A DNA stretch of 64,000 nt from Sacculina carcini. Lineage: Eukaryota; Arthropoda; Thecostraca; Sacculinidae. Position numbers and translations under genes: made by a program. Shown here piece after piece: positions 25,076 to 50,709 of this stretch. The stretch covers positions 9,036,822 through 9,100,821 of the forward strand of contig OU696583.1 of the NCBI GenBank assembly GCA_916048095.2, in the 5' to 3' direction. The notes beneath the pieces are model-generated. The model was not told the origin of the DNA and ran no database searches. It was given only the letters and a program-made list of their open reading frames with translations. How positions within the stretch are numbered: position 1 is the first letter of the stretch; every line of letters begins with the position of its first letter.

Positions 25076-25755
25076 AATGCACCTAATTTGTTGGACTCAC
25101 TGTTGGCTGTGTGCCGGTGTTCACCTGGATATCACTGAAACTGGAGTGTTTCAATGCTAGACAATTATTCAAGCTCCCTCGCACACACACACACTGAACA
25201 ATGCCTAGTCTCAGCGTCCAGTGCAAGTTGTGCTACTGTGCCTGCCTGCATGCAACGTGGCACAGGCGTTCCATATCATACCAGCGCGTGTCTGCTGCTC
25301 AACAAATACCGCCCCATAAAGCACGTCAATGAAATCCCCAGTTGAAAGCGAGCAGCGTTGATGCAACGCTCACATACCTGCACGACACAACGCGTCACAA
25401 CATGCAATATCACTGTACACTCACACACACACACACAAGAACAGCCATCTCACCATACACACACACACACACACATGCAATCGATCCAACAAAACTCAGC
25501 ACAGCCCCAGAGGAGATGGTGCCAGTCCACAATATGGTGGTGTTGGTGAATGTTGCGTGCGTGCGTGCGTGCGTGTGTGTTCACACAACAATAATGCCAG
25601 CTCACAACTGAAATAGAATTCTCAAACACCGGTGGTTGACATACACACACACATACACACACACACACACACACTCTCACATACATACACACACACAGAC
25701 ACACACACACACACACATACACACACTCTCACATACATACACACACACAGACACA

Positions 25756-25789
<34 letters not shown>

Positions 25790-26560
25790 GAGAAGTGCTA
25801 GCGAAGCAGTGCCAACTAAGTGATGGGTAGAATGCGCGGCTGTCGTGAAAGTACGGCACGTGTTTTTGGTATTTGTATTATATGCAAAATATTCAGTGGA
25901 AAAACTGAGGCTTGGTGCACTTGGATATATTGCGTTTTTTAATTAGAGCAAAATGTTTATTAATTGAAAAATTGAATCACTGAGAAAAATGCACGACCAT
26001 TTCAAACAGTATCAATATTATGTATTTTATGTTGAGTAAGTTATTCAGAAAAAATAATTCGGTTTACAATCATGATGTTAGGAAAACCCAAGCTGATAGG
26101 ATGTATAGTGGTTATTTATACAGGAATTACCATCAGAAAATTACTGTAGACATTTTTCAAATTTGATTTTTTATTGAAATATGTGTCTAAGTTCGTGTCT
26201 GAATATAAATAGTATAACTTACCTTGTAACACACACTACAGGCAAACTAAATGAAGACAAGCCTCACAAAAATGAACGTTGACTGAACACGTATCAACGG
26301 TACATGAATAACTGAAAAAACGTGCCAAGGTTTTACGCCAACCCCTAAGTAAAAAACGACGAATTGAAAAAATAATAAAAACTGGCTAGTTGAATATTGG
26401 CTGATATCAACTAATAGTCCAATTGAATAATATTTACATCACGGGCGTGTACAAAACCACACCCAATGATAAACATGTTATACTGATGATATCGTTGCAA
26501 TCCCCCCTGGGTCTGGCGAACGACACGATGGGGGACGACAACACAATATATTTACAAGAG
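25076..26560. other. Upstream flank of the ENT gene, microsatellites, no gene seen
   Basis: The first few hundred bases presumably hold the ENT promoter and 5' UTR; no clear core motif stands out. (CA)n tracts occur at 25420-25437, 25455-25475 and 25640-25792, the last with an internal duplication of ctctcacatacatacacac. 25860-26560 is AT-rich with nothing recognised. Confidence 0.5.
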
Positions 26561-26564
26561 ATCA

Positions 26565-27060
26565 CTACATTCACACAGTCTGGTTAATTACAGTGGCGGA
26601 AACAAACACACGAAATGGACTGAAACCTGCTAACAACGATACAGGTACAGTGATGCACAGCAAGATGGATGATCACACGAATGGGCGAACGCAAGCGCGA
26701 GCACCAGGGTGAGCAGCAGGGCGAGACAGCAGCAGGGTGCACTCTGTTAACTGTCTGCCAGGGGAGAGTGTGTGTGACGGCGTTGTATACAGCGCTGGTG
26801 TGTGTGGCTGAAAACGTGTGTGTATGCGCGTATGTCATCGCCAGTGGTGTTCTGGGGCACATATGGTCTAGGCACACGGATGCCGACCAGATGTTGCCCT
26901 CGATGGCTGTTTCATTCCTGGGTGAAGTTGAGGCCAGGCGGAGTGGGTGCACCCTGCCTGGTGTTTGTACGTGGTGTATGTCTGTGTGCAGGGGACATAC
27001 ACCTACGGAACGCGTATCGCAGAAGCGCTGGTAGAGTGTGTGTTTGTGGTGTATGGGCAA
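26565..27060 (-). other. Unresolved segment with a possible hydrophobic terminal exon
   Basis: Minus-strand reading from about 26745 gives a short open segment after a possible acceptor (agttaacag). It begins SAPCCCLALLLTLVLALAF and reaches a stop near 26635. It could be a membrane or GPI-signal exon of an unidentified gene. The plus strand holds competing frames with no recognised domain. G/C content is higher than in the flanks. I cannot name a product, and the exon model is speculative. Confidence 0.15.
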
Positions 27061-27129
27061 ATGTTGTTATCCTACATTTGCGCAGACGCCACAATATAAC
27101 CTTGATGGCTGTAATTCCATTTCCCTTGT

Positions 27130-27410
27130 ACAGACCACATGGGAGTCAAACGGTCAACGACGATCTCAGCAGCGTCCTGAAGTGGTGTGAGAGGTGGATT
27201 ATTATACTGAACACTTCGAAATCTAAATGCTTGTTGGTTTCTAGGTCACGTACAGTTCAACCTTCACATGGAGCTATTTTCATAAATGACGCCAAATTCA
27301 GTTTGTGTGATCAGCTCAAAATATTGGGAGTACATGTAGACTCAAAACTGACATTTGAGAGTCACATTTGGAAGCTAGTTCGTTCCGGTCATCATGAAAA
27401 CTGGGGATTA
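27130..27410 (+). pseudogene. Non-LTR retrotransposon reverse transcriptase fragment
   Basis: The plus frame encodes DDLSSVLKWCERWIIILN, then SKSKCLLVSRSR and LKILGVHVDSKLTFESHI. This is the order of the conserved block downstream of the YADD box in LINE reverse transcriptases (L..W...W...LN..K, then LGV..D..L.F..HI). Only about 90 residues are preserved, and both sides are non-coding, so it is a truncated dead copy. Confidence 0.8.
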
Positions 27411-29195
27411 TAAAAGAGGATCGGATGTTCGCTAGCAACACGACATCCACCAAAGCTAATTCAGCATCAGAAATGCTGACAACTCACAGTGCAGTGACAT
27501 TTCTTCATGACACACACACACACATACACACACATACACACACACACACACACACAGCCAAAAAACGATGATTCTAAGCTGCTCTCTTCGGATGCTTGTA
27601 TCTGGGTGTGTGTGTGTGTGTGTGTGTGTGATAGTGTGTATGTGTGTGATAGTGTGTGTGTGTATGTGTGTGTGTGTAGGGATGTTATTTGAAGCTGGGT
27701 GTAGAGTTGGCTTGTAACCAGACAACTCGAGCCAAACGCATTTCAACACTGTCAATAGTGAATAAAGATCGAACAAACTCAGCATCGCTAATACAAGTGT
27801 GTGCGTTGTAACCGTACAGTGCAACCAATTAATACTGCAGTCATGAATTTTTGACACATTTCCACACTGAAAATATTCGTGCGGTTAGCGCAAAATGCAC
27901 GACTAACTCACGTGATTGTCAGTGGAGCCACCTCCATTATAACTAACAATTGCGCGATAATTATCTTTCATTTCATGATAGAATATTGTCACACAACTAT
28001 TAGAACATACACACGCTTTATACCAGTGGTTCTCAACATTTCTCAGTGTTCACACGCCTTTCAAATAAGCAATAAGTTATCGCACCCCCTGCATTAGCTA
28101 TATGAAAATATAAAAAACACAAACGACGTAATAACAACCATTTTTTTATTTAAAAAACCCCATAGCAACCAGACTGGCCCCCCCTAGCAACCAGGCTCGC
28201 ACCCCCTAGCAACCAGACTCGCATCCCCGGTTAAAACTCTTGTTTATAACGTTTAAGAGTGTATATATGTGTGTGTTTGCATTAATGTATGTACGAGTGT
28301 GTGTGTGTGTGTGTGTTAGTATGTATGCGTGTGTTAATATGTAAACAGCAGATATAGATCAGTGCACGAGCAGGTACAATTACGAAGCTCAGCATCGCAG
28401 ATGTCAGTGCCTGTTTATCACTCAGTACAATGACACGACACGGTGGCGTGTCAGATTTCAGGACAGCTCATTAGCATGATAAACAGTCATGTATTGCAAT
28501 ATGCAATGTCGACGGTGCAAGTTGTGCTGTGTGACAGGCGACACGTGGACGTGTTGCACGTGCACACCAGCACCCATCATTTATCTCGTGTTTATACCGC
28601 AGTGTTAATCTCTCTATGTGTGTGTGTGTGTGTCAGTGTGTATGTTTGTATTTGTATTTAACCATGTATTGCCACAAACAAATATACAATGTTCAAACAA
28701 TAAATATCACAATTGGCAAAAGACCCGTCGAGCTAATGCTCATAGACAGGCTTACATTTCATTTGTACAGGTGAAAATTATGCTATCAAGCCAGGTTATA
28801 TATACGCAAGTACATACATGCACACACATGCGCGCGCGATCACATATAAACACTATTCATATACAATAATACACAACAAACATATAACCATACCATATAA
28901 CATGTGTGTCAGTGTGTGTCAGTGTGTGTGTGTGTGTGTGTGTATGTGTGTGTGTGAGCCAATTATCTGTGCAACAACCTGAAATGAAATTATTCTGCTT
29001 AATTTATTATTAATTATTGTTATGTTAACTTGAAATGTTTCTCCACATTTTTAATTTTGTATAATAATTTCTCGGGGTTTGGTTGCATTAATTTCCTAGT
29101 TAATATTCAGCTGAAATCGTCAATATTTTTACAACATGCATGCTGTGGCGCAAACACAAATACTAGCACAATGAAGGTGATTTTATTATACCCTG

Positions 29196-29261
<66 letters not shown>

Positions 29262-29560
29262 TGGACATAATCACACACCATGGAGACAGACACAAGCTGG
29301 CGGGTCAAAATGAACACAACTACACAGCTACACCACTAAACCACTTGAATATGCATTACACGACATTAAAAAACTAGTGTTATTTATGTTAAATATAATT
29401 ATTCAAACACTCATCACATTTTTAACAAGTATACACAAACACATACACAAACACACACACAAACACAAACACATACACAAACACAAACACATGCACAAAC
29501 ACATACACAAACACATTATCTGACAACCCACAGTATAGATAGTTGTGTTGTTGTTGTTCA
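27411..29560. other. Repeat-rich region without genes
   Basis: It contains (CA)n and (GT)n tracts at 27509-27557, 27606-27680, 28295-28317, 28903-28955 and 29197-29255. A CAAACACATACA minisatellite lies at 29430-29515. At 28026-28235 a hAT-like end (cagtggttctcaacatttct) is followed by three copies of a 25-base unit around tagcaaccagactcgcaccc. No coding sequence is recognised. Confidence 0.6.
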
Positions 29561-29561
29561 G

Positions 29562-30108
29562 GTTGTCTGGCCGAGCAACCTCGAGCTCCTGAGGAAAGAC
29601 ACGGCACCGACCGGGTTGTTCCACAGGTCCCTGATAGATGTAATTTTGTGTTGGCGTCTGAGTTGTGTGTGTGCTGTGCAGTGTTGCATGATGTGTGTGA
29701 TGGTGTGTGGTGCTGAATTGCAATCTGGACACAGGTGTCATCGATTGAGTCATTCAACCTTTTCTGATATGACAGAAGGGCAGGATGATGACCGCATCTC
29801 AACCTGGCCAGATGCACCTTGTATTCCCTTGTGAGTGTGTTTTCTGATTTGTGTATGTCCGGTGGGTGTCTTTGTAGGAGTGTATTGTGTTGTAGTGAGT
29901 GTATGGCTTTCCGTGCGATCTCTGTGTGTATGTGTTTCTTGATTGATGTGCGTGGGGGAGCTGGTGGAAGTGATGTGAAAATTTGTCTGTGGTAAAGCGT
30001 GTTAGGTGTTGTTTTTATGTTTCTGTTTGTGTTGTCTTGTGTTGTGAGGTGATGTAGTGGATGTGCTGTGTTGGTGACTGCTGCTGCGAGTGTTTGTGTG
30101 CCTCTCAT
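29562..30108 (-). pseudogene. 3' end of a non-LTR retrotransposon ORF2 (frameshifted)
   Basis: The minus frame from 30108 encodes LINE ORF2 C-terminal sequence ending LARLRCGHHPALLSYQKRLND. A 2-base shift at DDTC then moves the homology to another frame: CPDCNSAPHTITHIMQHC, followed by RDLWNNPVGAVSFLRSS and a stop near 29562. R..LA.LR.GH......Y..R, then C..C...HT..H....C, then LW..P......FL is the standard tail of many animal LINEs. It starts 41 bases downstream of the SMYD stop codon, so it lies in or just beyond that gene's 3' UTR. An ACAACAACA tail follows. Confidence 0.75.
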
Positions 30109-30148
30109 GTCTAGGTGGTGTGTCAGTTTGAGGATTTCAGTTTCGTAG

Positions 30149-45701
<15,553 letters not shown>

Positions 45702-46312
45702 GCTGATTGGTCTAGATTGTATGACGTCACAACCTTGATATAATAGACATAAACCAGATGTAAGATTTAGTCTGGACAAATAGAAAAACACTAGAAGACT
45801 GGATAAATCACACAAGATACTTATTTGAAATAAAAAAACATATGTATATATCGGACACTAATCTGACGGGAGAATGAACAGCCAAAATAACATGAAAAAT
45901 GTATATTTCAGCCTCGGTCTCATATTATGCACTGTAATGTTTCATACATTAACATGCAAGCAGCGAAAATAAAACTGCACATTGACACACTTGTATTACA
46001 CATTCCCAAATGACAGATGTATAATTAATGTACACACAAATACGGCACACTACACACAATAGCCAACTACTGTGAAATGACAGCATATAAATAGCACGAC
46101 AATTAGCTCAGAAGTCTGAATATCAACGAATGAAACACACAAATACGGCGCAGAAGTCAGTGCGGCAAGCAGGGTATAATTATGACGAGAGCCATGATTC
46201 AGGTCGCCCAACTTGATGGAACCGAAGATACATCATGAACTATGAAATGTGACTGGCGAGACTTGTGAACATTCATCAGCAGTGACAATGAAGCCGTCAC
46301 CAGTCAGCCAGC
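45702..46312. other. Gap between UROS and SMYD (both minus)
   Basis: 611 bases that should contain the UROS 3' UTR and the SMYD promoter and 5' UTR. A possible polyadenylation-type signal aataaa occurs on the plus strand at 45828 and 45969; on the coding strand nothing decisive is seen. No other gene is present. Confidence 0.4.
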
Positions 46313-47305
46313 TCAACTGCACATCAAGTTGGCAGCCTCGACAACTGCCTGCGGGCATGGAGCAGTGGCCACAGCCGCCACTGACACGCCCAACTCTCGT
46401 GCACAAGCGGCCGATGTGGGACCAATAGCCAGCAGTCGCACCGTGGTGGTGGTGGTGGGTGTGCCGGGGGTGATCCAGGGTCGCAGTGTGTCGGCACACA
46501 AACGCACGGCCGACGGACTAAACACCACCACCACCACCAACACTGCCGCTGTGGGGGACTTGCTGCCTGTCAGCTGACAAGCAGGAACACGCTGTGTGAG
46601 AGACGAGGTGGTGTTGCCAGTGACAACGGCCGATGAAGCACACAACACGTCATTCAACAGTGTAGGCAGCTGGGGATTGTCGTGAGTGCAGTAAGCGAGG
46701 ACCGTGTGGAACTTGACGGCCGCGTCAATCAGTTGGCGAGGCAGTTCAGGCCGGTGTCGATTGCCCACTGGAAACAGCAGCATGCCACCTTCTGCCTCGC
46801 GCTCGTCGTCGCCACACAAGCACGAGACAATGACACGAGCCAGTTGTTGAGAGCGGCCGCTGTTGGCGCCCAGCACGCGCTCGCAGTGCAGAAGCCGGGC
46901 CGCCAGCTCGGCCGTCCGCTCGCCAACAACAAACGCCGGCCGTCGACTCCACACTGTGACCGCGGCCGGCGTGCTGACGTCACAAGCAGCCGCGTCACAT
47001 TCGCCGCGCAGTGCACGAGCCACGGCAATGACGGCGCGGGGACTGGTCAATATGAGGCCGGCATAATGCTGCTGCTGCTCCTGCAAGCACGTGCGCAGCG
47101 AGCAATGAGCGCCCGTGTCAGTGCCGTCCTGCTGTGTCGGGGCAATGTCGTACGAGAAGCTCAGTGTTGGCAGCGAGTGCACATGCCAGCCTGCGACACT
47201 CAGCGCCGCCTCGTAGCGGTCCTCTGTCTCGTCGGGCGCGCGCAGCAGCACGGCCCGACACGTGGTCATCACGCGCACGAGTGTATGAGAGAACTCGGTC
47301 GTCAA
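46313..47305 (-). CDS. UROS: Uroporphyrinogen-III synthase
   Basis: One uninterrupted frame of 330 codons. It shows the HemD/UROS pattern: an N-terminal strand and motif RAVLLRAPDETEDRYEAAL, then LPTLSFSYD, AGLILTSPRAVIAVARAL, FVVGERTAELAARLL, GGMLLFPVGNRHRPELPR, FHTVLAYCTHDNP, VVVVVFSPSAVRL and LLAIGPTSAACARELGVSV. These are the two alternating Rossmann-like domains, with conserved SPRAV, VG..TA, G...R..LP, FSPSA and AIGPTSA signatures. The cytosolic enzyme cyclises and inverts ring D of hydroxymethylbilane in haem synthesis. The first ATG is at 47305; a second at 47269 starts directly before the first strand and would give a more typical N terminus. At 330 residues it is longer than human UROS (265), with loop insertions. 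It has no introns. Confidence 0.92.
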   Translation of the reverse strand: MTTEFSHTLVRVMTTCRAVLLRAPDETEDRYEAALSVAGWHVHSLPTLSFSYDIAPTQQDGTDTGAHCSLRTCLQEQQQHYAGLILTSPRAVIAVARALRGECDAAACDVSTPAAVTVWSRRPAFVVGERTAELAARLLHCERVLGANSGRSQQLARVIVSCLCGDDEREAEGGMLLFPVGNRHRPELPRQLIDAAVKFHTVLAYCTHDNPQLPTLLNDVLCASSAVVTGNTTSSLTQRVPACQLTGSKSPTAAVLVVVVVFSPSAVRLCADTLRPWITPGTPTTTTTVRLLAIGPTSAACARELGVSVAAVATAPCPQAVVEAANLMCS

Positions 47306-47489
47306 ATAAAAGCGCGCACCAAGCTAACTGCGTGGAGCGGCCTGGCCCCGGCAGCGCATTGGTCTAGCAGTGACGCAGGACAATGCGCCACTAATTAAGA
47401 TTCACTGAGTGAATTTGTTGGATTATAAAAACGATGAAGAGCACGTCACACGGGAATAACAGCTCCGATTGAGGAACAATTCAAGAATA

Positions 47490-47690
47490 CATTTCCTTTA
47501 ACGCATATAATCACACATGCGCGCAAAAATAACAATAAACAGCAAGAATAAATGCAATGGAACCCATAAAACAAACACTTATACACACACAACACAGAAA
47601 CAGTACAATATACAGAAAGAGTAAGACCAGATGAGGCACACAAAACAGAAAGATGAAATATTGTCGCAAATAACTAAGAACAGATCACAC
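47490..47690. repeat. Interspersed repeat, copy 1
   Basis: Shares cgcatataatcacacatgcg, aacagcaagaataaatgcaa, tacacacacaacacagaaac and accagatgaggcacaca with 49765-49905. The order is the same but there are many substitutions. This copy is outside the long-TIR element and the other is inside it. The class is unknown. Confidence 0.55.
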
Positions 47691-47855
47691 AGAAGCATAT
47701 GGAGTAAGAAAACTCACACCGAACCAAACATCGCAGGGAAAAAACTAAAAAAAATTCACTACGCTCAGCTGGCTTGATAGTTCCATTTGGCAGCATTCGA
47801 TGTTCTACATACAATCTGGAAACTGTTATTTTTCATTTCGTGCAACGCCAAACGG

Positions 47856-50278
47856 TGTGACGGCCCAAGATGCGACCTGGCCCAAGATGCGACCTCGACG
47901 CTTGCGACGCGTATAAGGCATTCAATGCCTCCTAGGGTCTGTTATTATCTGTTATGAAATTGCATTTGTTGTTTGAATAGTTTCTTGCTGTCATATTCTG
48001 AGTTCACATTGATTTAATAAGTCTTATTGGGGCCTATATTTACTTGAGTGCTTATTCTGGTGTCTTATTTTCGTTGCAGTGGAAGTTGTTTGGACCAATT
48101 CCATTGTTTGTTGTGTTTTGTTGTGGGAATGGTATATGTTCAGGAAAATAGCTGCAGACGTTGAGCTATTATCTAGGTGATATTTGTCTTTGTGAACGAT
48201 TTTTGTCTTTGTGCGTATTTGTCTTTGTGTTTGTGGTGTAGTCGTATTGTAGGCCCCAAACATGAGTTTCTTGGGAATTTCGTTTTGAGCGTGTTCTCCA
48301 CATGTGTTCATTGCATGCTCCATCTGTTTTCGTTTTTCCTCCTTTTCATCTCTTATGTTGTCAGTCCTGTATTTCTGACTATTTCTACGAGTTTTGTTTG
48401 GCAATTAAACCGAATAAAATCGTTGATCGGTGGTTTGTTTTTCTACGCGTGAGCATGTGCATATTTAAGAAAAACTAATCGAAGACGAATACAAACGAAT
48501 CGAACTAAACGAATCGAAGCTACCTAAACACGTTTTAAATGTATGTAGGTGTACACGTGCATTCACATAGGGGTCATTTGTAGTGACCCACAGGCTTTGT
48601 TCATCCTTAGATTCTTCTGCAATTATTTAGTTCATTGTTGACTGTCGAAGTGTCTCTTGAGTGACTGTTTTCTGACAATGCATGGCTGATTTACAGCTCG
48701 GCTTACAATCAAAGCATCACCATTTCTTACTAAATCAAATCTAGTTCTGCCACGGGGCTAGCAGAGTGGAATGCAGATGTACATGTCCACAATGACTACA
48801 GGTTCCCCTTCACCATGGAAAGTATTATCCGCTCAGAGGCGGGGTCTCATAGCTGCCACGCTGCTCGCTGTGACCTGCTTCTCATGGACGGAATTCGAGC
48901 ATACACATACACACACATTGTGTTCAACACTAATCTGAGTAGAATCCGATTGGTTGGTACTGAACAAGTGTGTTATACTAACTATACAGTTTGAACTTGG
49001 ACGCCCACTGGATAATCTGATGTTTGATTATTGAAGAGGGCAGCGATGTTAGTAAATATACCCTCACATCCCCCAGAGTAGTGATTTTAAATTAAATGAA
49101 CTTCAATAGTTTTTAGTGTGCGTACTTTATTCACATATTGACCATATATAGATTGTTGACCATACGCATTTAAACACATCAGTAGAGAAGGCTATGTTCG
49201 CGTGTAATTTTGCGGGGGCAAAGCCTCACGGTCCCGGCTGGCACACCGCAGGTCCGGCCGCCACACGGGTTTTCGCAGTCACGGCCAGCACAGAAATACT
49301 TTCTCGACACTCGTATCAATCACGTCACCGTTTGACCAACATAAAGCCCACCACCCTTTTGTGGACTCCGTGGTGCAGTTGTTAGCACACCCGCCTCACA
49401 AGCGGGAGGTCCGTGGTTCGAAACCCGGCGGAGCAGAATTTCATTGGGCGAATTCTACAATCCCACAGCCCCTGTCCACCCAGCAGAAAATGATGGTACC
49501 AGATATCAGTCATGGGTTGTGCCATGCATTCTCGGGAGGTGGCCCTCTCTAATACGTCTTACGTCCTTGTGGCGCCATAGCGTGGAGAGGGTCGGTTATG
49601 CGGTGGCAGCGAGCTGCACGGGGCACACCTGTGTGTTCATAAGCTTCGGCTTCTTCCCATGTAGCAGCTGTCACTTAGGCATTTAACCTATTAACCACCA
49701 GGGAAAACAGTTTAACTCGTGTACTAACCAACAAAGTAACAAGACCAATCAAGCAATAATATATTTCGTATAGCGCATATAACCACATATGCGAGCACAA
49801 ATAATCAACGGCAAGAATAAATAGAATGGATCAAATGTAGCAAACACGTATACACACACAATATACAGAAACATCAAAACCAGATCAAGCACACATGAGA
49901 AAGCTGAAAGATTGCCGAAAACAACAGGCAGCAGAAAATAAACGTGCGCTTATCAGTTTAACCAGTTAATCACCTGCGGTATTAACAAACAGCTATCAGA
50001 ATCAATCGCACAACAAAACACAACAAACAATGGAATTGGTCCAAACAACTTCCACTGCAACGAAAATAAGACACCAGAATAAGCACTCAAGTAAATATAG
50101 GCCCCAATAAGACTTATTAAATCAATGTGAACTCAGAATATGACAGCAAGAAACTATTCAAACAACAAATGCAATTTCATAACAGATAATAACAGACCCT
50201 AGGAGGCATTGAATGCCTTATACGCGTCGCAAGCGTCGAGGTCGCATCTTGGGCCAGGTCGCATCTTGGGCCGTCACA
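47856..50278. mobile_element. 2.4 kb DNA element with 270 bp terminal inverted repeats
   Basis: The left arm 47856-48125 and right arm 50009-50278 are inverted copies with no difference that I can see. They start TGTGACGGCCCAAGATGCGA and carry an internal repeat of gcccaagatgcgacct. ACGG flanks both ends (47852-47855 and 50279-50282), giving a 4 bp target duplication. The interior has no transposase-like frame, so it is non-autonomous or foldback-like. It holds a SINE (49361-49689) and a second copy of the 47490 repeat. The insertion lies between the divergently transcribed UROS and PIGQ genes. Confidence 0.85.
49361..49689 (+). mobile_element. tRNA(Val)-derived SINE, copy 1
   Basis: The head (49364-49435) resembles a tRNA. 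The D stem is GTGC/GCAC, and the anticodon stem CCCGC/GCGGG encloses CTCACAA, with CAC at the anticodon position (valine). The T loop is GGTTCGAAACC (B box), and the A-box-like stretch is TGGTGCAGTTGTTAGCAC. The acceptor and T stems have mismatches and no CCA-like functional context, so this is a SINE promoter and not a tRNA gene. The body, about 250 bases (cagcagaaaatgatggtacc, cgccatagcgtggagagggt), is shared with the inverted copy at 54716-55043. Confidence 0.85.
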
Positions 50279-50709
50279 ACGGGTAAGGTTTTGTGTGGAT
50301 TTCGTGCATTTTTTATGAATATTTTAGTTCCACTCCTCCAGAGGAGCTCGCAGAACGAATTTGTGAATTTTTCTGCGAGCATTGTGAATTCGTAAATTAA
50401 AATGTCGTATGAATGCATATCCATGGCAGTGTTGGGTGAATGCATGGGCGATGGTTTCGCTTGCTTTTTCTTCTTTTTCGTGTCAGTTTAATAGGCATGA
50501 CCGCAATGTATCCGAAATGTTGGAATCATACTATAATGTTTTGTACACTGATTTGAATGCACTCTGTGAGAATGTGTATACATCGGCATTGGCTGCAATT
50601 TACTTAACTGCTGTAACTTTACATTACTTTGTATGTTGTCAGCGCAGTGGATTAGTTGGATTCACATGCGGGTGGACGTGTATTTGACGCTGGCATCGGC
50701 TGCAAAGTC

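Noticed and set aside
46682..47398. Plus-strand 238-codon frame
   Set aside because: Antisense shadow of UROS, caused by its GC-rich codons.
49364..49435. Functional tRNA-Val gene
   Set aside because: The acceptor stem pairs only 5 of 7 and the T stem is imperfect. The sequence continues into a repeated body found again at 54716, so it is a SINE head.
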